From Rhodosporidiobolus odoratus (lineage: Eukaryota > Basidiomycota > Microbotryomycetes > Sporidiobolales > Sporidiobolaceae), in contig JAOANU010000013.1 in assembly GCA_034387635.1 (NCBI GenBank), positions 1 through 64,000 on the forward strand: a DNA stretch of 64,000 bases, written 5' to 3'. Below are positions 1 through 10,004 of this stretch, piece after piece; position 1 is the first letter of the stretch, and the number at the start of each line of letters is the position of its first letter. Position numbers and translations under genes: made by a program. The notes under the pieces were generated by a model. The model did not search any database. It was not told the DNA's origin and saw nothing but the letters and a program-made list of their open reading frames with translations.

Positions 1-931
1 ACCTGGGAGGCCTGTCATGCACCTCTTACATGAGCTTCTCACACCTGCAGACTGACAGGGTAGCATTCCTGAATGCAGGAAACCAAATAGCCGCCTTCCC
101 CAGGCCAGCTTTCGAGGTAATTTCTGCACCTGACTTCTACCCCTGATGGAGGACATGATGTGGTCAACTTTCCTACACTCTGCTTTGCATTGACCATGTA
201 GCCAGAAAGTCTTTGGCAGTGCTAGAAAGTGAGACCTGCTGTTGAGGGACTCTTTAGTGCAGTAGGAAAGCCTAACTATTAACCTATATTGGTGGCCCCT
301 CTGCCTATAACATGTCAGCATATCTCTGATCACTTGATACCCTAGCATTCAACAGCAAGTGATATGGAAACTGTGTGAAAAGAGCTGGCAGGATTTTACT
401 GATAGGAAACAAGCTATTGCACCCTACTACACACCTGACTAACTTGACCCAACATCTTTTCAGGCTTGGACTCAGCTTGGCTAGGTCAGCATGCTCAGAT
501 CAGTGGAATGAGTCGATCCTAGACAGTGCGGCAATTGGGGTACCCTGGGGGTACCCTAGAAGTAACTTGTCAGTTTGGCCTTCCCAAGTGAGGGGGGTAG
601 GTAGTTGACTGCTCAGAAGTCACCCAAGGCTGGGGCAACTCTCAGGCAGCTTCAGCTTGGTCTAGAACACCACTTACAGGTCAAAGCAAGAGGAAGGAAA
701 GTAGAGTGAGAAGTGCAAGTGAGGTTGAGCGCCCAACCTGAGAAGGCCAACTTGCCTGGGCCTGTTCAAGTCTGGACAAGAGCCTAGGAAGTCCAGGGCC
801 TTGGGTCGAGTCAGACTAGGGCTCGAGAGACTGTCCAATCACTTGTCCTGCTGGGGGCAAGCAAGGGGGACAAAATGCAGAATTATTTCCATGCCCCCAA
901 TGAGCAAACCTATGCCTCTGGTAGTCCTAGC
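1..931. other. Unassigned start of window, no gene seen
   Basis: No frame gives a recognisable protein and no convincing donor-branch-acceptor set was found. The DNA reads as less GC-rich and less codon-like than the rest, with scattered short repeats such as a doubled GGTACCCT-like motif near 540-560. It could be repeat-derived or an untranslated flank; the sequence alone does not decide. Confidence 0.4.
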
Positions 932-983
932 ATTTCACCCCCCCTGAACCTCCGCGGAAATTTCACCCCCCCTGAACCTCCGC
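932..983. repeat. 24-bp direct repeat, two copies 4 bp apart
   Basis: The unit starts ATTTCACCCCCCCTGAACCT and runs to CCGC. It is present at 932-955 and again at 960-983, identical, with GGAA between. It sits where the unassigned first kilobase gives way to GC-rich sequence, so it may mark the edge of an inserted or rearranged segment. Confidence 0.75.
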
Positions 984-3590
984 ATAAATCGAAGGGATTC
1001 CGGACCAGCGCGTCGTGAGAATATCATTATCAATAATTATACACTTATTATCTGGATTACACAGGCTTGTAATCTTAGTCTGATGCCACGGACTGGGACT
1101 CACGAGCATCCCGCGGATGTAGGCGCCCGGCGTTCTTGTCCGCTGAGCCGGGACCAACATATGCACTGCCCCAGAGTAAGAAGCCAGCATGATAAGCTGC
1201 AAGTCGCTGAGCCAGCAAGCAAAGCACCGGCGAAAAGCGCAAAAGAACCAGAACCTCTGAAGCCTGATTGAGAAGGGCGCCACGGCCAGCGGTTAAGAGC
1301 TCGGCATGAACAAGGCACGAGCGAGGAGGAAGGGCAAGTGCGATGGCAACCGCAAGGGCGGTGTCAGGGAGAACAGGACAGCAAAAGCAAGTGAAAGCAA
1401 GTGGAAAGGCCTGTTGGAAGCCCGGAAAGCGGCTGGGTAGCTCCAGGTGCACGAAATTAGCGAAAAATTCAGGTCAGCCGCGCGGAGTGTGTGCGCAACA
1501 GGCCCGGGATCAGCGAAAATTACAAGAGATGGCGGAAGAGCTTCTTAAGAGAGGCACACCTCGAATAGGGGTAGGGGTAGAGCACGGCGAAACGAAGGCG
1601 ATGGAGGGGGTAAACACGAGGGGAAGAAGGTGAGAGAAACTTACCGCGATCCGAACAGCCAATCCGCTCATGCTAGCAATGTCGTACTCACGAGCAGACG
1701 TCGATAGCAAGCATCGTTGCCAAGGGCGAGGTGTAAGCTGAGGGTTCAGGAGTGACAGTGTCGGAGGAGCTGGCGGGCGGACGAGAATGTGGGAGGTACA
1801 AATTGCTGGCCAAGGCCCATCTGCGGGAGCAAAATACGGTTAGTAAGAGAAGAGCGTGGCCGATTACCGAGAAGAAGTGGGCAAGGCTAGGCATTTTTTT
1901 TTTCCTTTTTTCTTACCAAGTCCCAGTGAAGAATGAGGAGACGCACATAATCCTACCGCAGTCGTCGAGCCTGGCGGCAGAAACTGTTGAGACGGCTACC
2001 GAAAATTTGCACTGTCTCGGGAGAAGCCAAAGAAAGAGGAAAGAGCGTCAGCTACGGCGGCGGAAAGTCAAGGTCAAGTCTCGAGGAAAAAACGAAGGAG
2101 ACGGACCGGGAATGCCCCTCACGACGAGGTAAGCGCGCGCGGGAGCGGGTAGCGCTCATCACGAGCGCAGCGATCGCCGTCAAAGACGAGTGCGAGGCAG
2201 CTTCGGCGCTGCGAAAACTGCTCAAGAGGAGGAATGTCGAAAATCGAGGAAGAGAAGTGGTCAGCATTTTGCTCAAGTGCGGCGGAAAATACACGCCTTA
2301 TAGCCTGCTCTTGCTTGCGTCGCCTGGAGGTCAAGGGCAGAGAAACGCAGACAGCCCGGGTGGCCACAAGGTGCCGACTCCACCTTGCGCACCTGAAAAC
2401 CCGAAACCTTCACCTAAAAGCGCGAAGGTAGAACAGTGAAAGGGAGCTTACCTATTCGGCCCCAGCTACTCAGATTGATTGGTTCCATCTTGAAGCATAC
2501 CCGCTTAATCCATAGAGGTTGAATCAAGACCCGACTGCAACCCCGAATGGCGGACGATGTTGGCGGACAACGGCGACGAAAAGCCTTGGTTCTGAGCGGT
2601 CTGCGTGCCGTCAAGTGGTCAGCATCTCTTGGATAAGCTCGGGCGAGGAAGCGCCGTACCGTAGAGCCGAGCAGAAGAGCTGCACCAGGAAAGCAATCAG
2701 CGGAGGAAGACGGAGGAGAAAAAGAATAAGGCGTACATCCAAGCCTCCGTGCCAGCGGTACAGCTGTAGAGCGGCGGGCGAGCGGCGAGCATTGCGAACA
2801 AAGGACGGGTGGTAGAGTCGTTGGAAGAAGATGGCGAAGAGGGGAAAAGAGGGGGGAGAGGCGGAAGAGAAGAGGTGGACGTCGGAGCGGCAGAAGGAGC
2901 GTACTATGGAGGCAGACATGATGAGCAGGTAGAGAACAGCAGAGACGGGAAAGGCTACGCACCTTTGAGCCAGGATGATCTCAACCACTCCCGACCGTCC
3001 GGTACAACTACGGCCGTCAAGATTCCTCAGCGCGACGCGTCCCACTGCGCGTCGTCTAGTCCAGTACGCCGATCGCTGCGTTCCCCGCCAACCTAGTCCG
3101 CATCCAGCACTGTTTGTCGAATTGGACCGGGTGACGTCGAGAATGGGCTTGATGGATCGCGGTGAAGGCGCTGAGCGAGCCGGGGGTATATCGGAAGGGG
3201 TCGTTGTAGACCTTGATCAGGTGTCAGCATGCTCGCCGGAGTTGTAGCTGGTGAGGTGAGATGACCACGTGAGATGCAATGGGCAAGCGAGCGAGAGAAT
3301 TCAAGTCGCGACTCGTCCAGCACGGTCGATCGCTCACTCGCACCCTCGCTGTTAGTCCACCGAGTGCTGCGGCTACTGCCCTGTACATTAGCCTCCGACG
3401 CGCTCAACTCGCCGCGCCGCCTACCTCACCCTCCACCCTCATCATCCCTAATCATCCAACGTCTCGCGATCCACACGGTCGAGAACGCTGCAGTCCTAGC
3501 CCAAGCACTCAGACACAGACACGCCACTGAGGCTGCTCCGACGGTCCTCGATCGCCCGCAGTAATTGCGCGGGTACCATCGCTCAATCGA
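984..3590. other. No gene called; scattered splice-like signals
   Basis: The plus strand is purine-rich and the minus strand pyrimidine-rich over much of this stretch. Minus-strand donor-like sites (GTAAGT near 1636, GTAAGC near 2451, GTGCGT near 2962) and CTGAC-type motifs appear. No continuous coding frame could be built through them and no protein family was recognised. A spliced non-coding RNA or a heavily degraded gene would fit equally well. Confidence 0.3.
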
Positions 3591-3656
3591 GTAAGTTTTG
3601 TTTCCGGTTTCCGAGCTCTCGGTTCTGCCTTTGCTGACTTTGCTTCTCTCGCAAAG

Positions 3657-4270
3657 TCTCTTCCGATCCACACTGCTGATACGATACACGCGCCCAAAGC
3701 TCTCCAATGCTCGGCGAAGGCATGCCCTCTTGGCTGCCGCCCGCTTTCTCCCTCTTCTTCACTTGCTGCTTGTGTTGCGGTTCCACGCGACTACCGACCG
3801 TACGACCACCAGAGCTACTGATGAGGCGGCGAGGGGGCAAGACCTTGGCGTCTCAAAGGGGTTGAGGTGAGCTTTCCTTTCCCTTATTCTGACTTTTCCT
3901 CGCCGGATCGCTGAACTGACCGTTAGATTGACCTCTCATGATAGGCTTTCGATGGTGCGTCGTGGAGCGTAAGCTGCGGGCCGGGCCATGTGCTGATTGC
4001 GTTCTTTCGGATCACTGATCTCGCCTGTGCTGCTTGCTTCTCTGCGTGCGCTGACCACGCCTCTTATCTCAATTTCAGATCATTCTCGCCCTTTACCGCC
4101 TGCCTAGCGGGCGACCGGCTCTCCCCTGTTTGACGATCGAGTTACAAGATCAGCGAAAAGGCGCGGCAGACGGGCGGGTTGTTTTTTGCTGCCGGAAGGA
4201 TGAAAAAAAGGCCGTCCAGCTTCTTCCTTTTCAACCCCTACCCTTCATGGTGCCGACATCCTTAGCTTGA
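3657..4270 (+). ncRNA. Possible spliced transcript, coding status unclear
   Basis: Three well-formed introns are visible: 3591-3656 (GTAAGT, CTGAC, AAAG), 3867-3926 (GTGAGC, CTGAC, TTAG) and 3955-4078 (GTGCGT, CTGAC, TTTCAG). Joining 3657-3866, 3927-3954 and 4079-4270 leaves one open frame ending in TGA at 4270. The encoded peptide is not recognised and its composition is not clearly protein-like. No start codon was fixed and exons may continue upstream of 3591. The last exon contains copy A of the 66-bp inverted repeat (4198-4263). Typed as ncRNA only because transcription is better supported than translation; it could be a small orphan gene. Confidence 0.3.
4198..4263 (+). repeat. 66-bp inverted repeat, copy A
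   Basis: This copy matches the reverse complement of 9207-9272 with 3 mismatches in 66. In this orientation both copies can be read as the same peptide, containing QLLPFQPLPFMVPTSL. The mismatches are not confined to third codon positions, so a DNA-level duplication is more likely than selection on a protein. Confidence 0.85.
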
Positions 4271-4670
4271 CTGCGTTGCAAAGTCATGTTATACAGGATG
4301 CGTAAGTGCTGGTTGCTTGCTCGAACCTCCTGGCGCTTATGCGTTCCTCATTCAATCTCGTTTGCTCTCGATAGAAAGACAAGCGGGGACAAATATCACG
4401 TTACAGATGCAAGGGGTGTTCGCTCGTCATAACGGGTCAACAAGAGTGGAGAAGAAAAGGAAAGGTGCAACACGTGGGACTGTCGTGGAGAGATGCCGAG
4501 ATAGATTGAGGTCGTTGAACGCGGGTGGAGAAGAGAGCATCGTGCATTGAAAGGAGGCGTAGAAGGGGGTGAGGACGCGACGAGAGAGAGGCGGAGAAGC
4601 AAGGGAGAGGATAGAGAACGGGAATGGGGAAGAGAAGGGGAAAAAGGCGCGGTGAGGAGGACTATCAACA

Positions 4671-5890
4671 TCAAGCCTCCTGCGCACGTTCCTCGTCACC
4701 CTCAACAGCCCGGCCCTTTCCCTTCCGGTCCTTCCTCGGGCTTGACCTAGTACCATGGCCGGAGGCGGAGGCGGAGTCGTCGGGGCCGAGGCTGAAGGAC
4801 GAGGCGGAGAACGAGTCGAAGGCGGCGGCTTCTGGAAGGGTAGACGGCACGAGAGGGAAGGAGAGGAATTTGCGGATGGGGCGAACGATGAAGACGGGGC
4901 AGAAAGGAGAGAGGAACCGTGAAGATCAATGGCAGGAAAGGACGACGCGAGGGGAGGTCAACGGAGACAAGGTCAGCGCGTGTTGAATATTGGTGGCGGG
5001 TCGAAACTGCGAAAAAAAGGTCAAAGAGGAGGCGCACCTGGCTCGACCGTTCCCCTGACTCCGAGGTTGTCCACCCGCCCGCAAAGGCTGGCAAGGTCAT
5101 CGACGTCCTCCTGCTTTACGTGATGAAGCGGTTCTTCCCTTGACTGGTGACGACGGCTCCTCCTGAGCTCTGCTGAGGGCGAGCCCGAGAAGGTCGAACG
5201 TCGAGAGTGGGAAGACGAGGCGAGGGGAGGAGCATCGCGGACGCCACCGTGTCTCTTTGCGAGATGCGAAGCCTCCGTCTCCGTCGCGGCGCCGTCGTCG
5301 AAGTCCTCGTCGTTGTGAGCATGGCGGCGCGAGGTGGTGCGGCGAGACTTGCGAGGCGCGTCGGGAGCGGCCGCGCGTTGCTTCTCCTTTTCCTTGCTCG
5401 ACGAGGACGTGCGAGACTTCTTGGTCCGGCTCGACGAGGGTGTCGCCATCGCCTCATCCTCGTCCATGTCCTCGCCGTCCTCTTCTTCGGCGTCGCTGTC
5501 CTCGTCCGTCGCCCTGAGCCTCTTTTGCACCCTCGCGATTCGCGGGAAGTAGTTCCTCGCGCCCTCCATGCGGGTCACCCAACTCTCGCCCTCGCTTGCG
5601 GTCCTGCTCCCGCCCGGTACGACGCGGCAAACCTGCACGCTCTGCTGAATGCCGTGGGACGAAATGCGTTCGAAGCCGCAGAGGACCTCGACCTGGTCGG
5701 AGGGTTTGACCTTGATGTGGGCGGGGACGGGGGGTGGAGCGGAGAGAAGGGAGAGGACTTCGGAGCGGAAGAGGGCGATGGAGGCGTCGAGTCCGGTGGG
5801 TGGGGCTCTCTTGGAGGAAGACTTTGACTTTGTCACGGTCGAAGAAGATTTCGAGGGGAGTGCGCCGGAAGAGGAGCGGGTAGAGGGCAT
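4671..5890 (-). CDS. Uncharacterised nuclear-type low-complexity protein
   Basis: Two exons, 5890-5038 and 4831-4671, give 337 residues. The intron starts GTGCGC, has CTGAC near 4977, and ends at the first AG after that motif (CTTCCAG), with phase 1 preserved. The first 35 residues are Ser/Lys/Pro-rich. Residues about 35-125 (from DASIALFRSEVLSLLS) look folded. The middle is a strongly acidic run (DEDSDAEEEDGEDMDEDE), followed by several Lys/Arg/Ser clusters that could be nuclear localisation signals. I do not recognise a family. The composition suggests a chromatin or nucleolar protein, but that is inference only. The purine/pyrimidine bias here creates long antisense open frames, which I regard as shadows. 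The 1.7-kb gap upstream separates it from the divergent nuclease-like gene. Confidence 0.6.
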
Positions 5891-7635
5891 GTTGTAGTGG
5901 TCGATGCGAGGTGAGGTACGAGGTGAGCTGCATGGGAACGAGGTCAGCGTCGTTGGCAGTCCGGACGCCGGCAGAGAAATCCGACCGAAGAAGTGGGGAT
6001 GATGAACAGGGAGTGCGAGACGTACCTCGGGTAGAACAGGGCGGTCAGCGGAGTGCGTTACCTACAGACCAGTGCTGCTCGATCGGGCTTGACGATTCGG
6101 GTCAGGCCAGAGGTTGTCGAGGTGAGAGCGAGTGGTGTGACGAGAAGGAAGCGAGGGCAAGAGAGAGAAAGGAGCCGGGGGTGTGACCTGTTCAGCCATC
6201 TTTACGAGACTCTAGAGTCAGTTCCTGATCTGACGTGTGATGAGACGCAGGAATCCAACTTTGTCAGTTGGAGGAGGCTGGTCAATCTACAGTATATCTA
6301 CTACTGTACTTCCTGCGCTTTGCTACTCCAGCTGGTCTAGAGTATGTTATACGACCATGTGCAGCACTTGGTCCCGTCTCGACTCGTCCTGCCATCGACA
6401 CGCTCTTCTCCTCCACATCGACAACACTGTCATGTATCACAGCCGCCGTCCCGCCGTAGATCGGCACGAGCGGGGCAATCACCAAGCAAGCGGGGACAGG
6501 GATCCATTGAGCCGCAGCGTGGTCATATACGATGTACGCATTGTCTGCCTTTCTCCCTGCTTTCTCTCCGCATTCGAGCGACGACAAGCAGCGCCGAACC
6601 GTTTGAGCCATCCATCTGCGATTGCGCAGTGGGCACAGCAGTTGCGCATTCTCTGTCACCCGGGGCGCGTCGCCATTCGCCGTTCCGACGCTCTTTTGCT
6701 GTTCTGTTGCTCTCATCTCGCAGCAATGCTCGCGCGGGTCCTTCGGCAAAGGGGACTACGACATCGTTTTCCTCTCTGTGTCAGCTCTTGCGTGTCTCGC
6801 GGGGCAACTCAACTGCAGTCAACGTCTTTTATCAGTGGCGCCTTGAGTTTGCTCTCTGTTGTGCTCTCCAACCCTTGCCTCTGTCGTATTTCCCCGCCGC
6901 TCACCCAGCTCAGCCTTCTCCTTACAGTGACTGTAATGATCTTGTTCTTGTCCTACGCAGTCCTTCTCTCCTCTTCCTCGACAGACCTCGCATGGCTAGA
7001 CCAGGGTGGACACTGTGGTACGCTTTTTTTTTCCCCAGCTCTCTCAGTCTCTTTTATCCCGCCGCTTCCGTCCTTGATTCACACGACCCTCGCTACTGTC
7101 ACTGTGTCCTTCCCGACGCCAAGACAGATGCGCACACCCCCACTTTATCATGTTCACCTCACACTCCTTTTTCAATCGACTCGACCCTCGACTGCCTAAG
7201 CCGCAGGGCTTCTTCAGTTTTTCCGGCACAAACATGACCCCTTCTGCCCCATTGCCGCCATGTCCGACCTCAGCATCGCCTGCTCGTATCCGACTCTGCG
7301 CTCTTCTCCAGCGGAGGTGGATGCAAGGTTGGATTTGCCAACTTTGACCCGTCTTTTCTCGCTCGCCTCTTCACTTTTGGCAGCCCCAAACCTCTTTTGT
7401 CTTGCCCTGCCTTGCTAGTGATACTCGCACTTTTCTTATGATCGCATTGCATCAGCGCTCTTGTCCGAAGACACGTCGAAAGGAATTGACAAGACTGGCC
7501 TTGCCGGTCGACTCTCCGCGGAAGCTCCGGGACAGTTTTGCGAGTTGAAAGATCGTCTCTCCACCTTGCAGCTATATACGAGCCGCATAGCTTGACTCCT
7601 TCTCTGCCGCCACTCAGCGAGAGCCTGTGCCACGC
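5891..7635. other. Long divergent intergenic region, no gene seen
   Basis: This gap separates two divergent genes. Two overlapping plus-strand open frames of about 300 codons run through 6237-7237, but they are in different frames and match no family. They are explained by pyrimidine-rich DNA (Ser/Leu/Pro/Arg-heavy translations). Promoters and 5' untranslated regions for both neighbours are expected here. Confidence 0.4.
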
Positions 7636-8790
7636 ATGCCTGCCATTTTGCGCGAGCGGAAAAAGCGCGGCAGCATCTACGATGTCGCGCAGCTCTCAAC
7701 TGCCAGCACCGCTACCTGCAGATCCGTCGATGGGAGAAGACAAAGTGCCAAGCCCCTCGCCAAGCGGGCAAGGGATGTCCCGCTACCTCGACAGGCGGTC
7801 TTCATGCCCGGACAGAAAAGATTGACGAAGGAAGAGGTGGAGGGGCCAGTTCCGCCTCATTGGATTGTGGCGTTGACGAAGGAGTGGGGCCAGAGGGAGC
7901 TAGATAAGGTCGTCCGAGTGCAGGAGGCGCAAAGCCCTGAATGGGTGTTAGAGACGTGAGTAGACTGTTCAGTTCCGCCCTGAGAAGGTTGAGCTGACCT
8001 AACCTTCCTGCTGCTGTGCAGGTGCTGGAGGAAGCGCTTAGGAGGTTCCGGCCGGCCGACCGTCAACCTCGGCACCCAACGCTTGCGCAAGGACGACTAC
8101 CGCCCCGAATACGCCCACCTCGCTGACTTCCGCCTCGACCTTTTCGCCCTCAATTCCCTTGCCCGTCACGAGGAATGCATCACTGCACCGACTCCGCGTC
8201 GAGAGCAGACCAAGCGTCAGCGGGCTGTGCGACGTGGCCGGATGCCTAGTTGGGAACAGCAGGCGGACCGAGGAATGAAAGTAAAACTGGCACACCTAAG
8301 CGCCCTCACCATCGCAACCGACAGCGAACTCGACTCCTTCGCCACGAGTAAGTGGCACGTCAGTCATCGCTGTCACGATAAGCAGTGCTTTCGACCTGAG
8401 CACCTCGTCATCGAGTCAAGCTTTGTCAACAGCGGGAGGGAACAATGCAGAGGTGGCGTACCTTGCCGTCACACTCCGCCATGCCTCGTCAAGCGCTCGA
8501 TAACGAAGGCTGGAGCAATCACTGGAGGCGGCCACGAGGTTGAGGAGGGCCGCAAAGAAGGCGGTAGTGGGACAGGCGGAGGCGGAGATCAAGAAGGAGG
8601 AAGAGGCAGTGGTGGAAGTGGAAGTGTGGGAAGAATCTGGAAAGGATGGGTCGGGTGCGGCGGAAAAGGCTGTGGGGCATGTGGGTTCAAGTTTGTCGGT
8701 GCGGCGGAGGTGCAGGAGGTGACGAAGAAGGTGCAAAAAGGATGGGTGAGGCGGATCTTCGGGCGGAGCTTCTCAAGGATCTTCGGTTAG
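7636..8790 (+). CDS. His-Cys box (I-PpoI-type) nuclease-domain protein
   Basis: Exons 7636-7955 and 8022-8790 are joined by an intron with GTGAGT, CTGAC and TGTGCAG (phase 2), giving about 362 residues. Residues 220-261 hold the zinc-binding loop of His-Me finger homing endonucleases: SHRCHDKQC, then FRPEHL, then FVNSGREQC, then PCRHTPPC. Catalytic-type His222 and Asn243 and the presumed zinc ligands Cys224, Cys229, His234, Cys249, Cys255, His257 and Cys261 are all present. The spacing is close to I-PpoI as I remember it. Residues 1-110 are basic and unrecognised. After Cys261 the chosen frame becomes Gly-rich and odd, while the +1 frame looks more protein-like (from about 8495). An extra intron or a frameshift near 8460-8540 is therefore possible and the C-terminus is uncertain. 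Such domains are best known from group I introns; here the gene carries a spliceosomal intron. Confidence 0.65.
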
Positions 8791-10004
8791 CGGTTAGCGC
8801 GACGAGAGGTAAGAGCGGAAGTCCAGAGACATGGAACGCACCTTGGTCCGTCATCGGTCATCTCACACGCCTCCAGCTGTCTAGTTCGCTCTTCCTTCCG
8901 TTCCTGCTTGATAGCCGATATTGGCCTCGAAGGCGAGCCGAGATCGGACTTTTGCGAATTGACCGACATCAGTTCACCGCGTAGCCGCCGGCCTACCCGA
9001 CGCGGAGAGAAGCGTCAGCAAGGTGAGATGACAGCCGTCGTCGTTGTCGGAGGACGGAAACAAACAACAAGGAGGTGGTAGTGTGAAGCCGGTTTGAGGG
9101 AGATCGTGATGGCGGCCAAGAGGGGGAGAGGAGGGAACGGTCGACGGGGGGAAAGGACAGAAGAAGGGCGAGGGGAGTAAAGGAGATCGAGAGCCAGGTG
9201 GAAGACAAGGATGTCGGTACCATGAAGGGTAGGGGTTGAAAAGGAAGAAGCTGGACGGACCTTTTTTCATCCCGCGCAGCCGCAAAAAGCCTACGTGCCG
9301 AAGACACTGTCTCCAGTGTGCCGCGAGCCGGCCCGGGAGATTATGTACGTACGTCGACGAAGGCCGAGGCGATCGGTAGAAAGTACTCAGAGCGCCGGAT
9401 ACCAAGGGCGCAGGCGGAGACGGCAGAAGTAAACGCCGAGTTGGAAGTTGAGGCCGCGAAACTGCTCAAGCACTGCAGTGGCCGAGTAGCGTCAGCTCTC
9501 ACCTTCTCCTCGCGACGCCAGCGGGCTTCATCCGAAACTGGCGAACGAGGGAAGAGGCCGAAAAGGCGCACCTGGCTTGTCATCTTCCCCACTTTACATT
9601 TGTCCTATCCCACGCCCGGCCTTGGCGTCCCGATTGCCTTCGTCTTCGGCCACAAAGTTTGAACGCTAGGTATCACAGAAGTGTGAAGGAGATCATCGAC
9701 CAAATCCGGAGCGGTTACCGACAGGCGGAAGTTAGAGAGATCGGCAGGAAGAATGGGCAAAATCGATGAACGGCAATCAGCCGGCGTAGTGAGGTACATC
9801 CACATCCTGCGACGTCGCCAGAGCGTCAGTCGACGTTATTTTGCTAGCATCGTCGCCTAGCCTACGAGTCAAGAAACGACGAAGAGGACATTCCGAATAG
9901 AGCGACGGACCTTAGCTGCTGCCTCGCGTTACTCCCCAATGCCCTTACCCCCCTCTCTGGATCCGCGCTCCCTTCGAGTCGGCCCGTCCAGCTTCCCAGC
10001 CTAC
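8791..10004. other. No gene called; contains inverted-repeat copy B
   Basis: A minus-strand donor (GTGCGC near 9572) and possible acceptors near 9320 hint at a spliced minus-strand transcript through 9570-9000, mirroring the candidate at 3657-4270. No frame yields a recognisable protein. The only solid element is the repeat copy at 9207-9272. Confidence 0.35.
9207..9272 (-). repeat. 66-bp inverted repeat, copy B
   Basis: This is the reverse-orientation partner of 4198-4263, 63 of 66 bases identical. The pair brackets about 5 kb containing the unknown gene at 4671-5890 and the His-Cys box nuclease gene. Similarity fades quickly on both sides, apart from a weak TTTTTTGC-like extension. Confidence 0.85.

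Noticed and set aside
5207..5827. 206-codon plus-strand frame
   Set aside because: It is antisense to the better-supported minus-strand protein at 4671-5890 and its Arg/Leu/Gly-rich composition is a by-product of that gene.
6237..7237. Two overlapping plus-strand frames of about 300 codons
   Set aside because: They compete for the same DNA, have no family signature, and are explained by pyrimidine-rich intergenic sequence.
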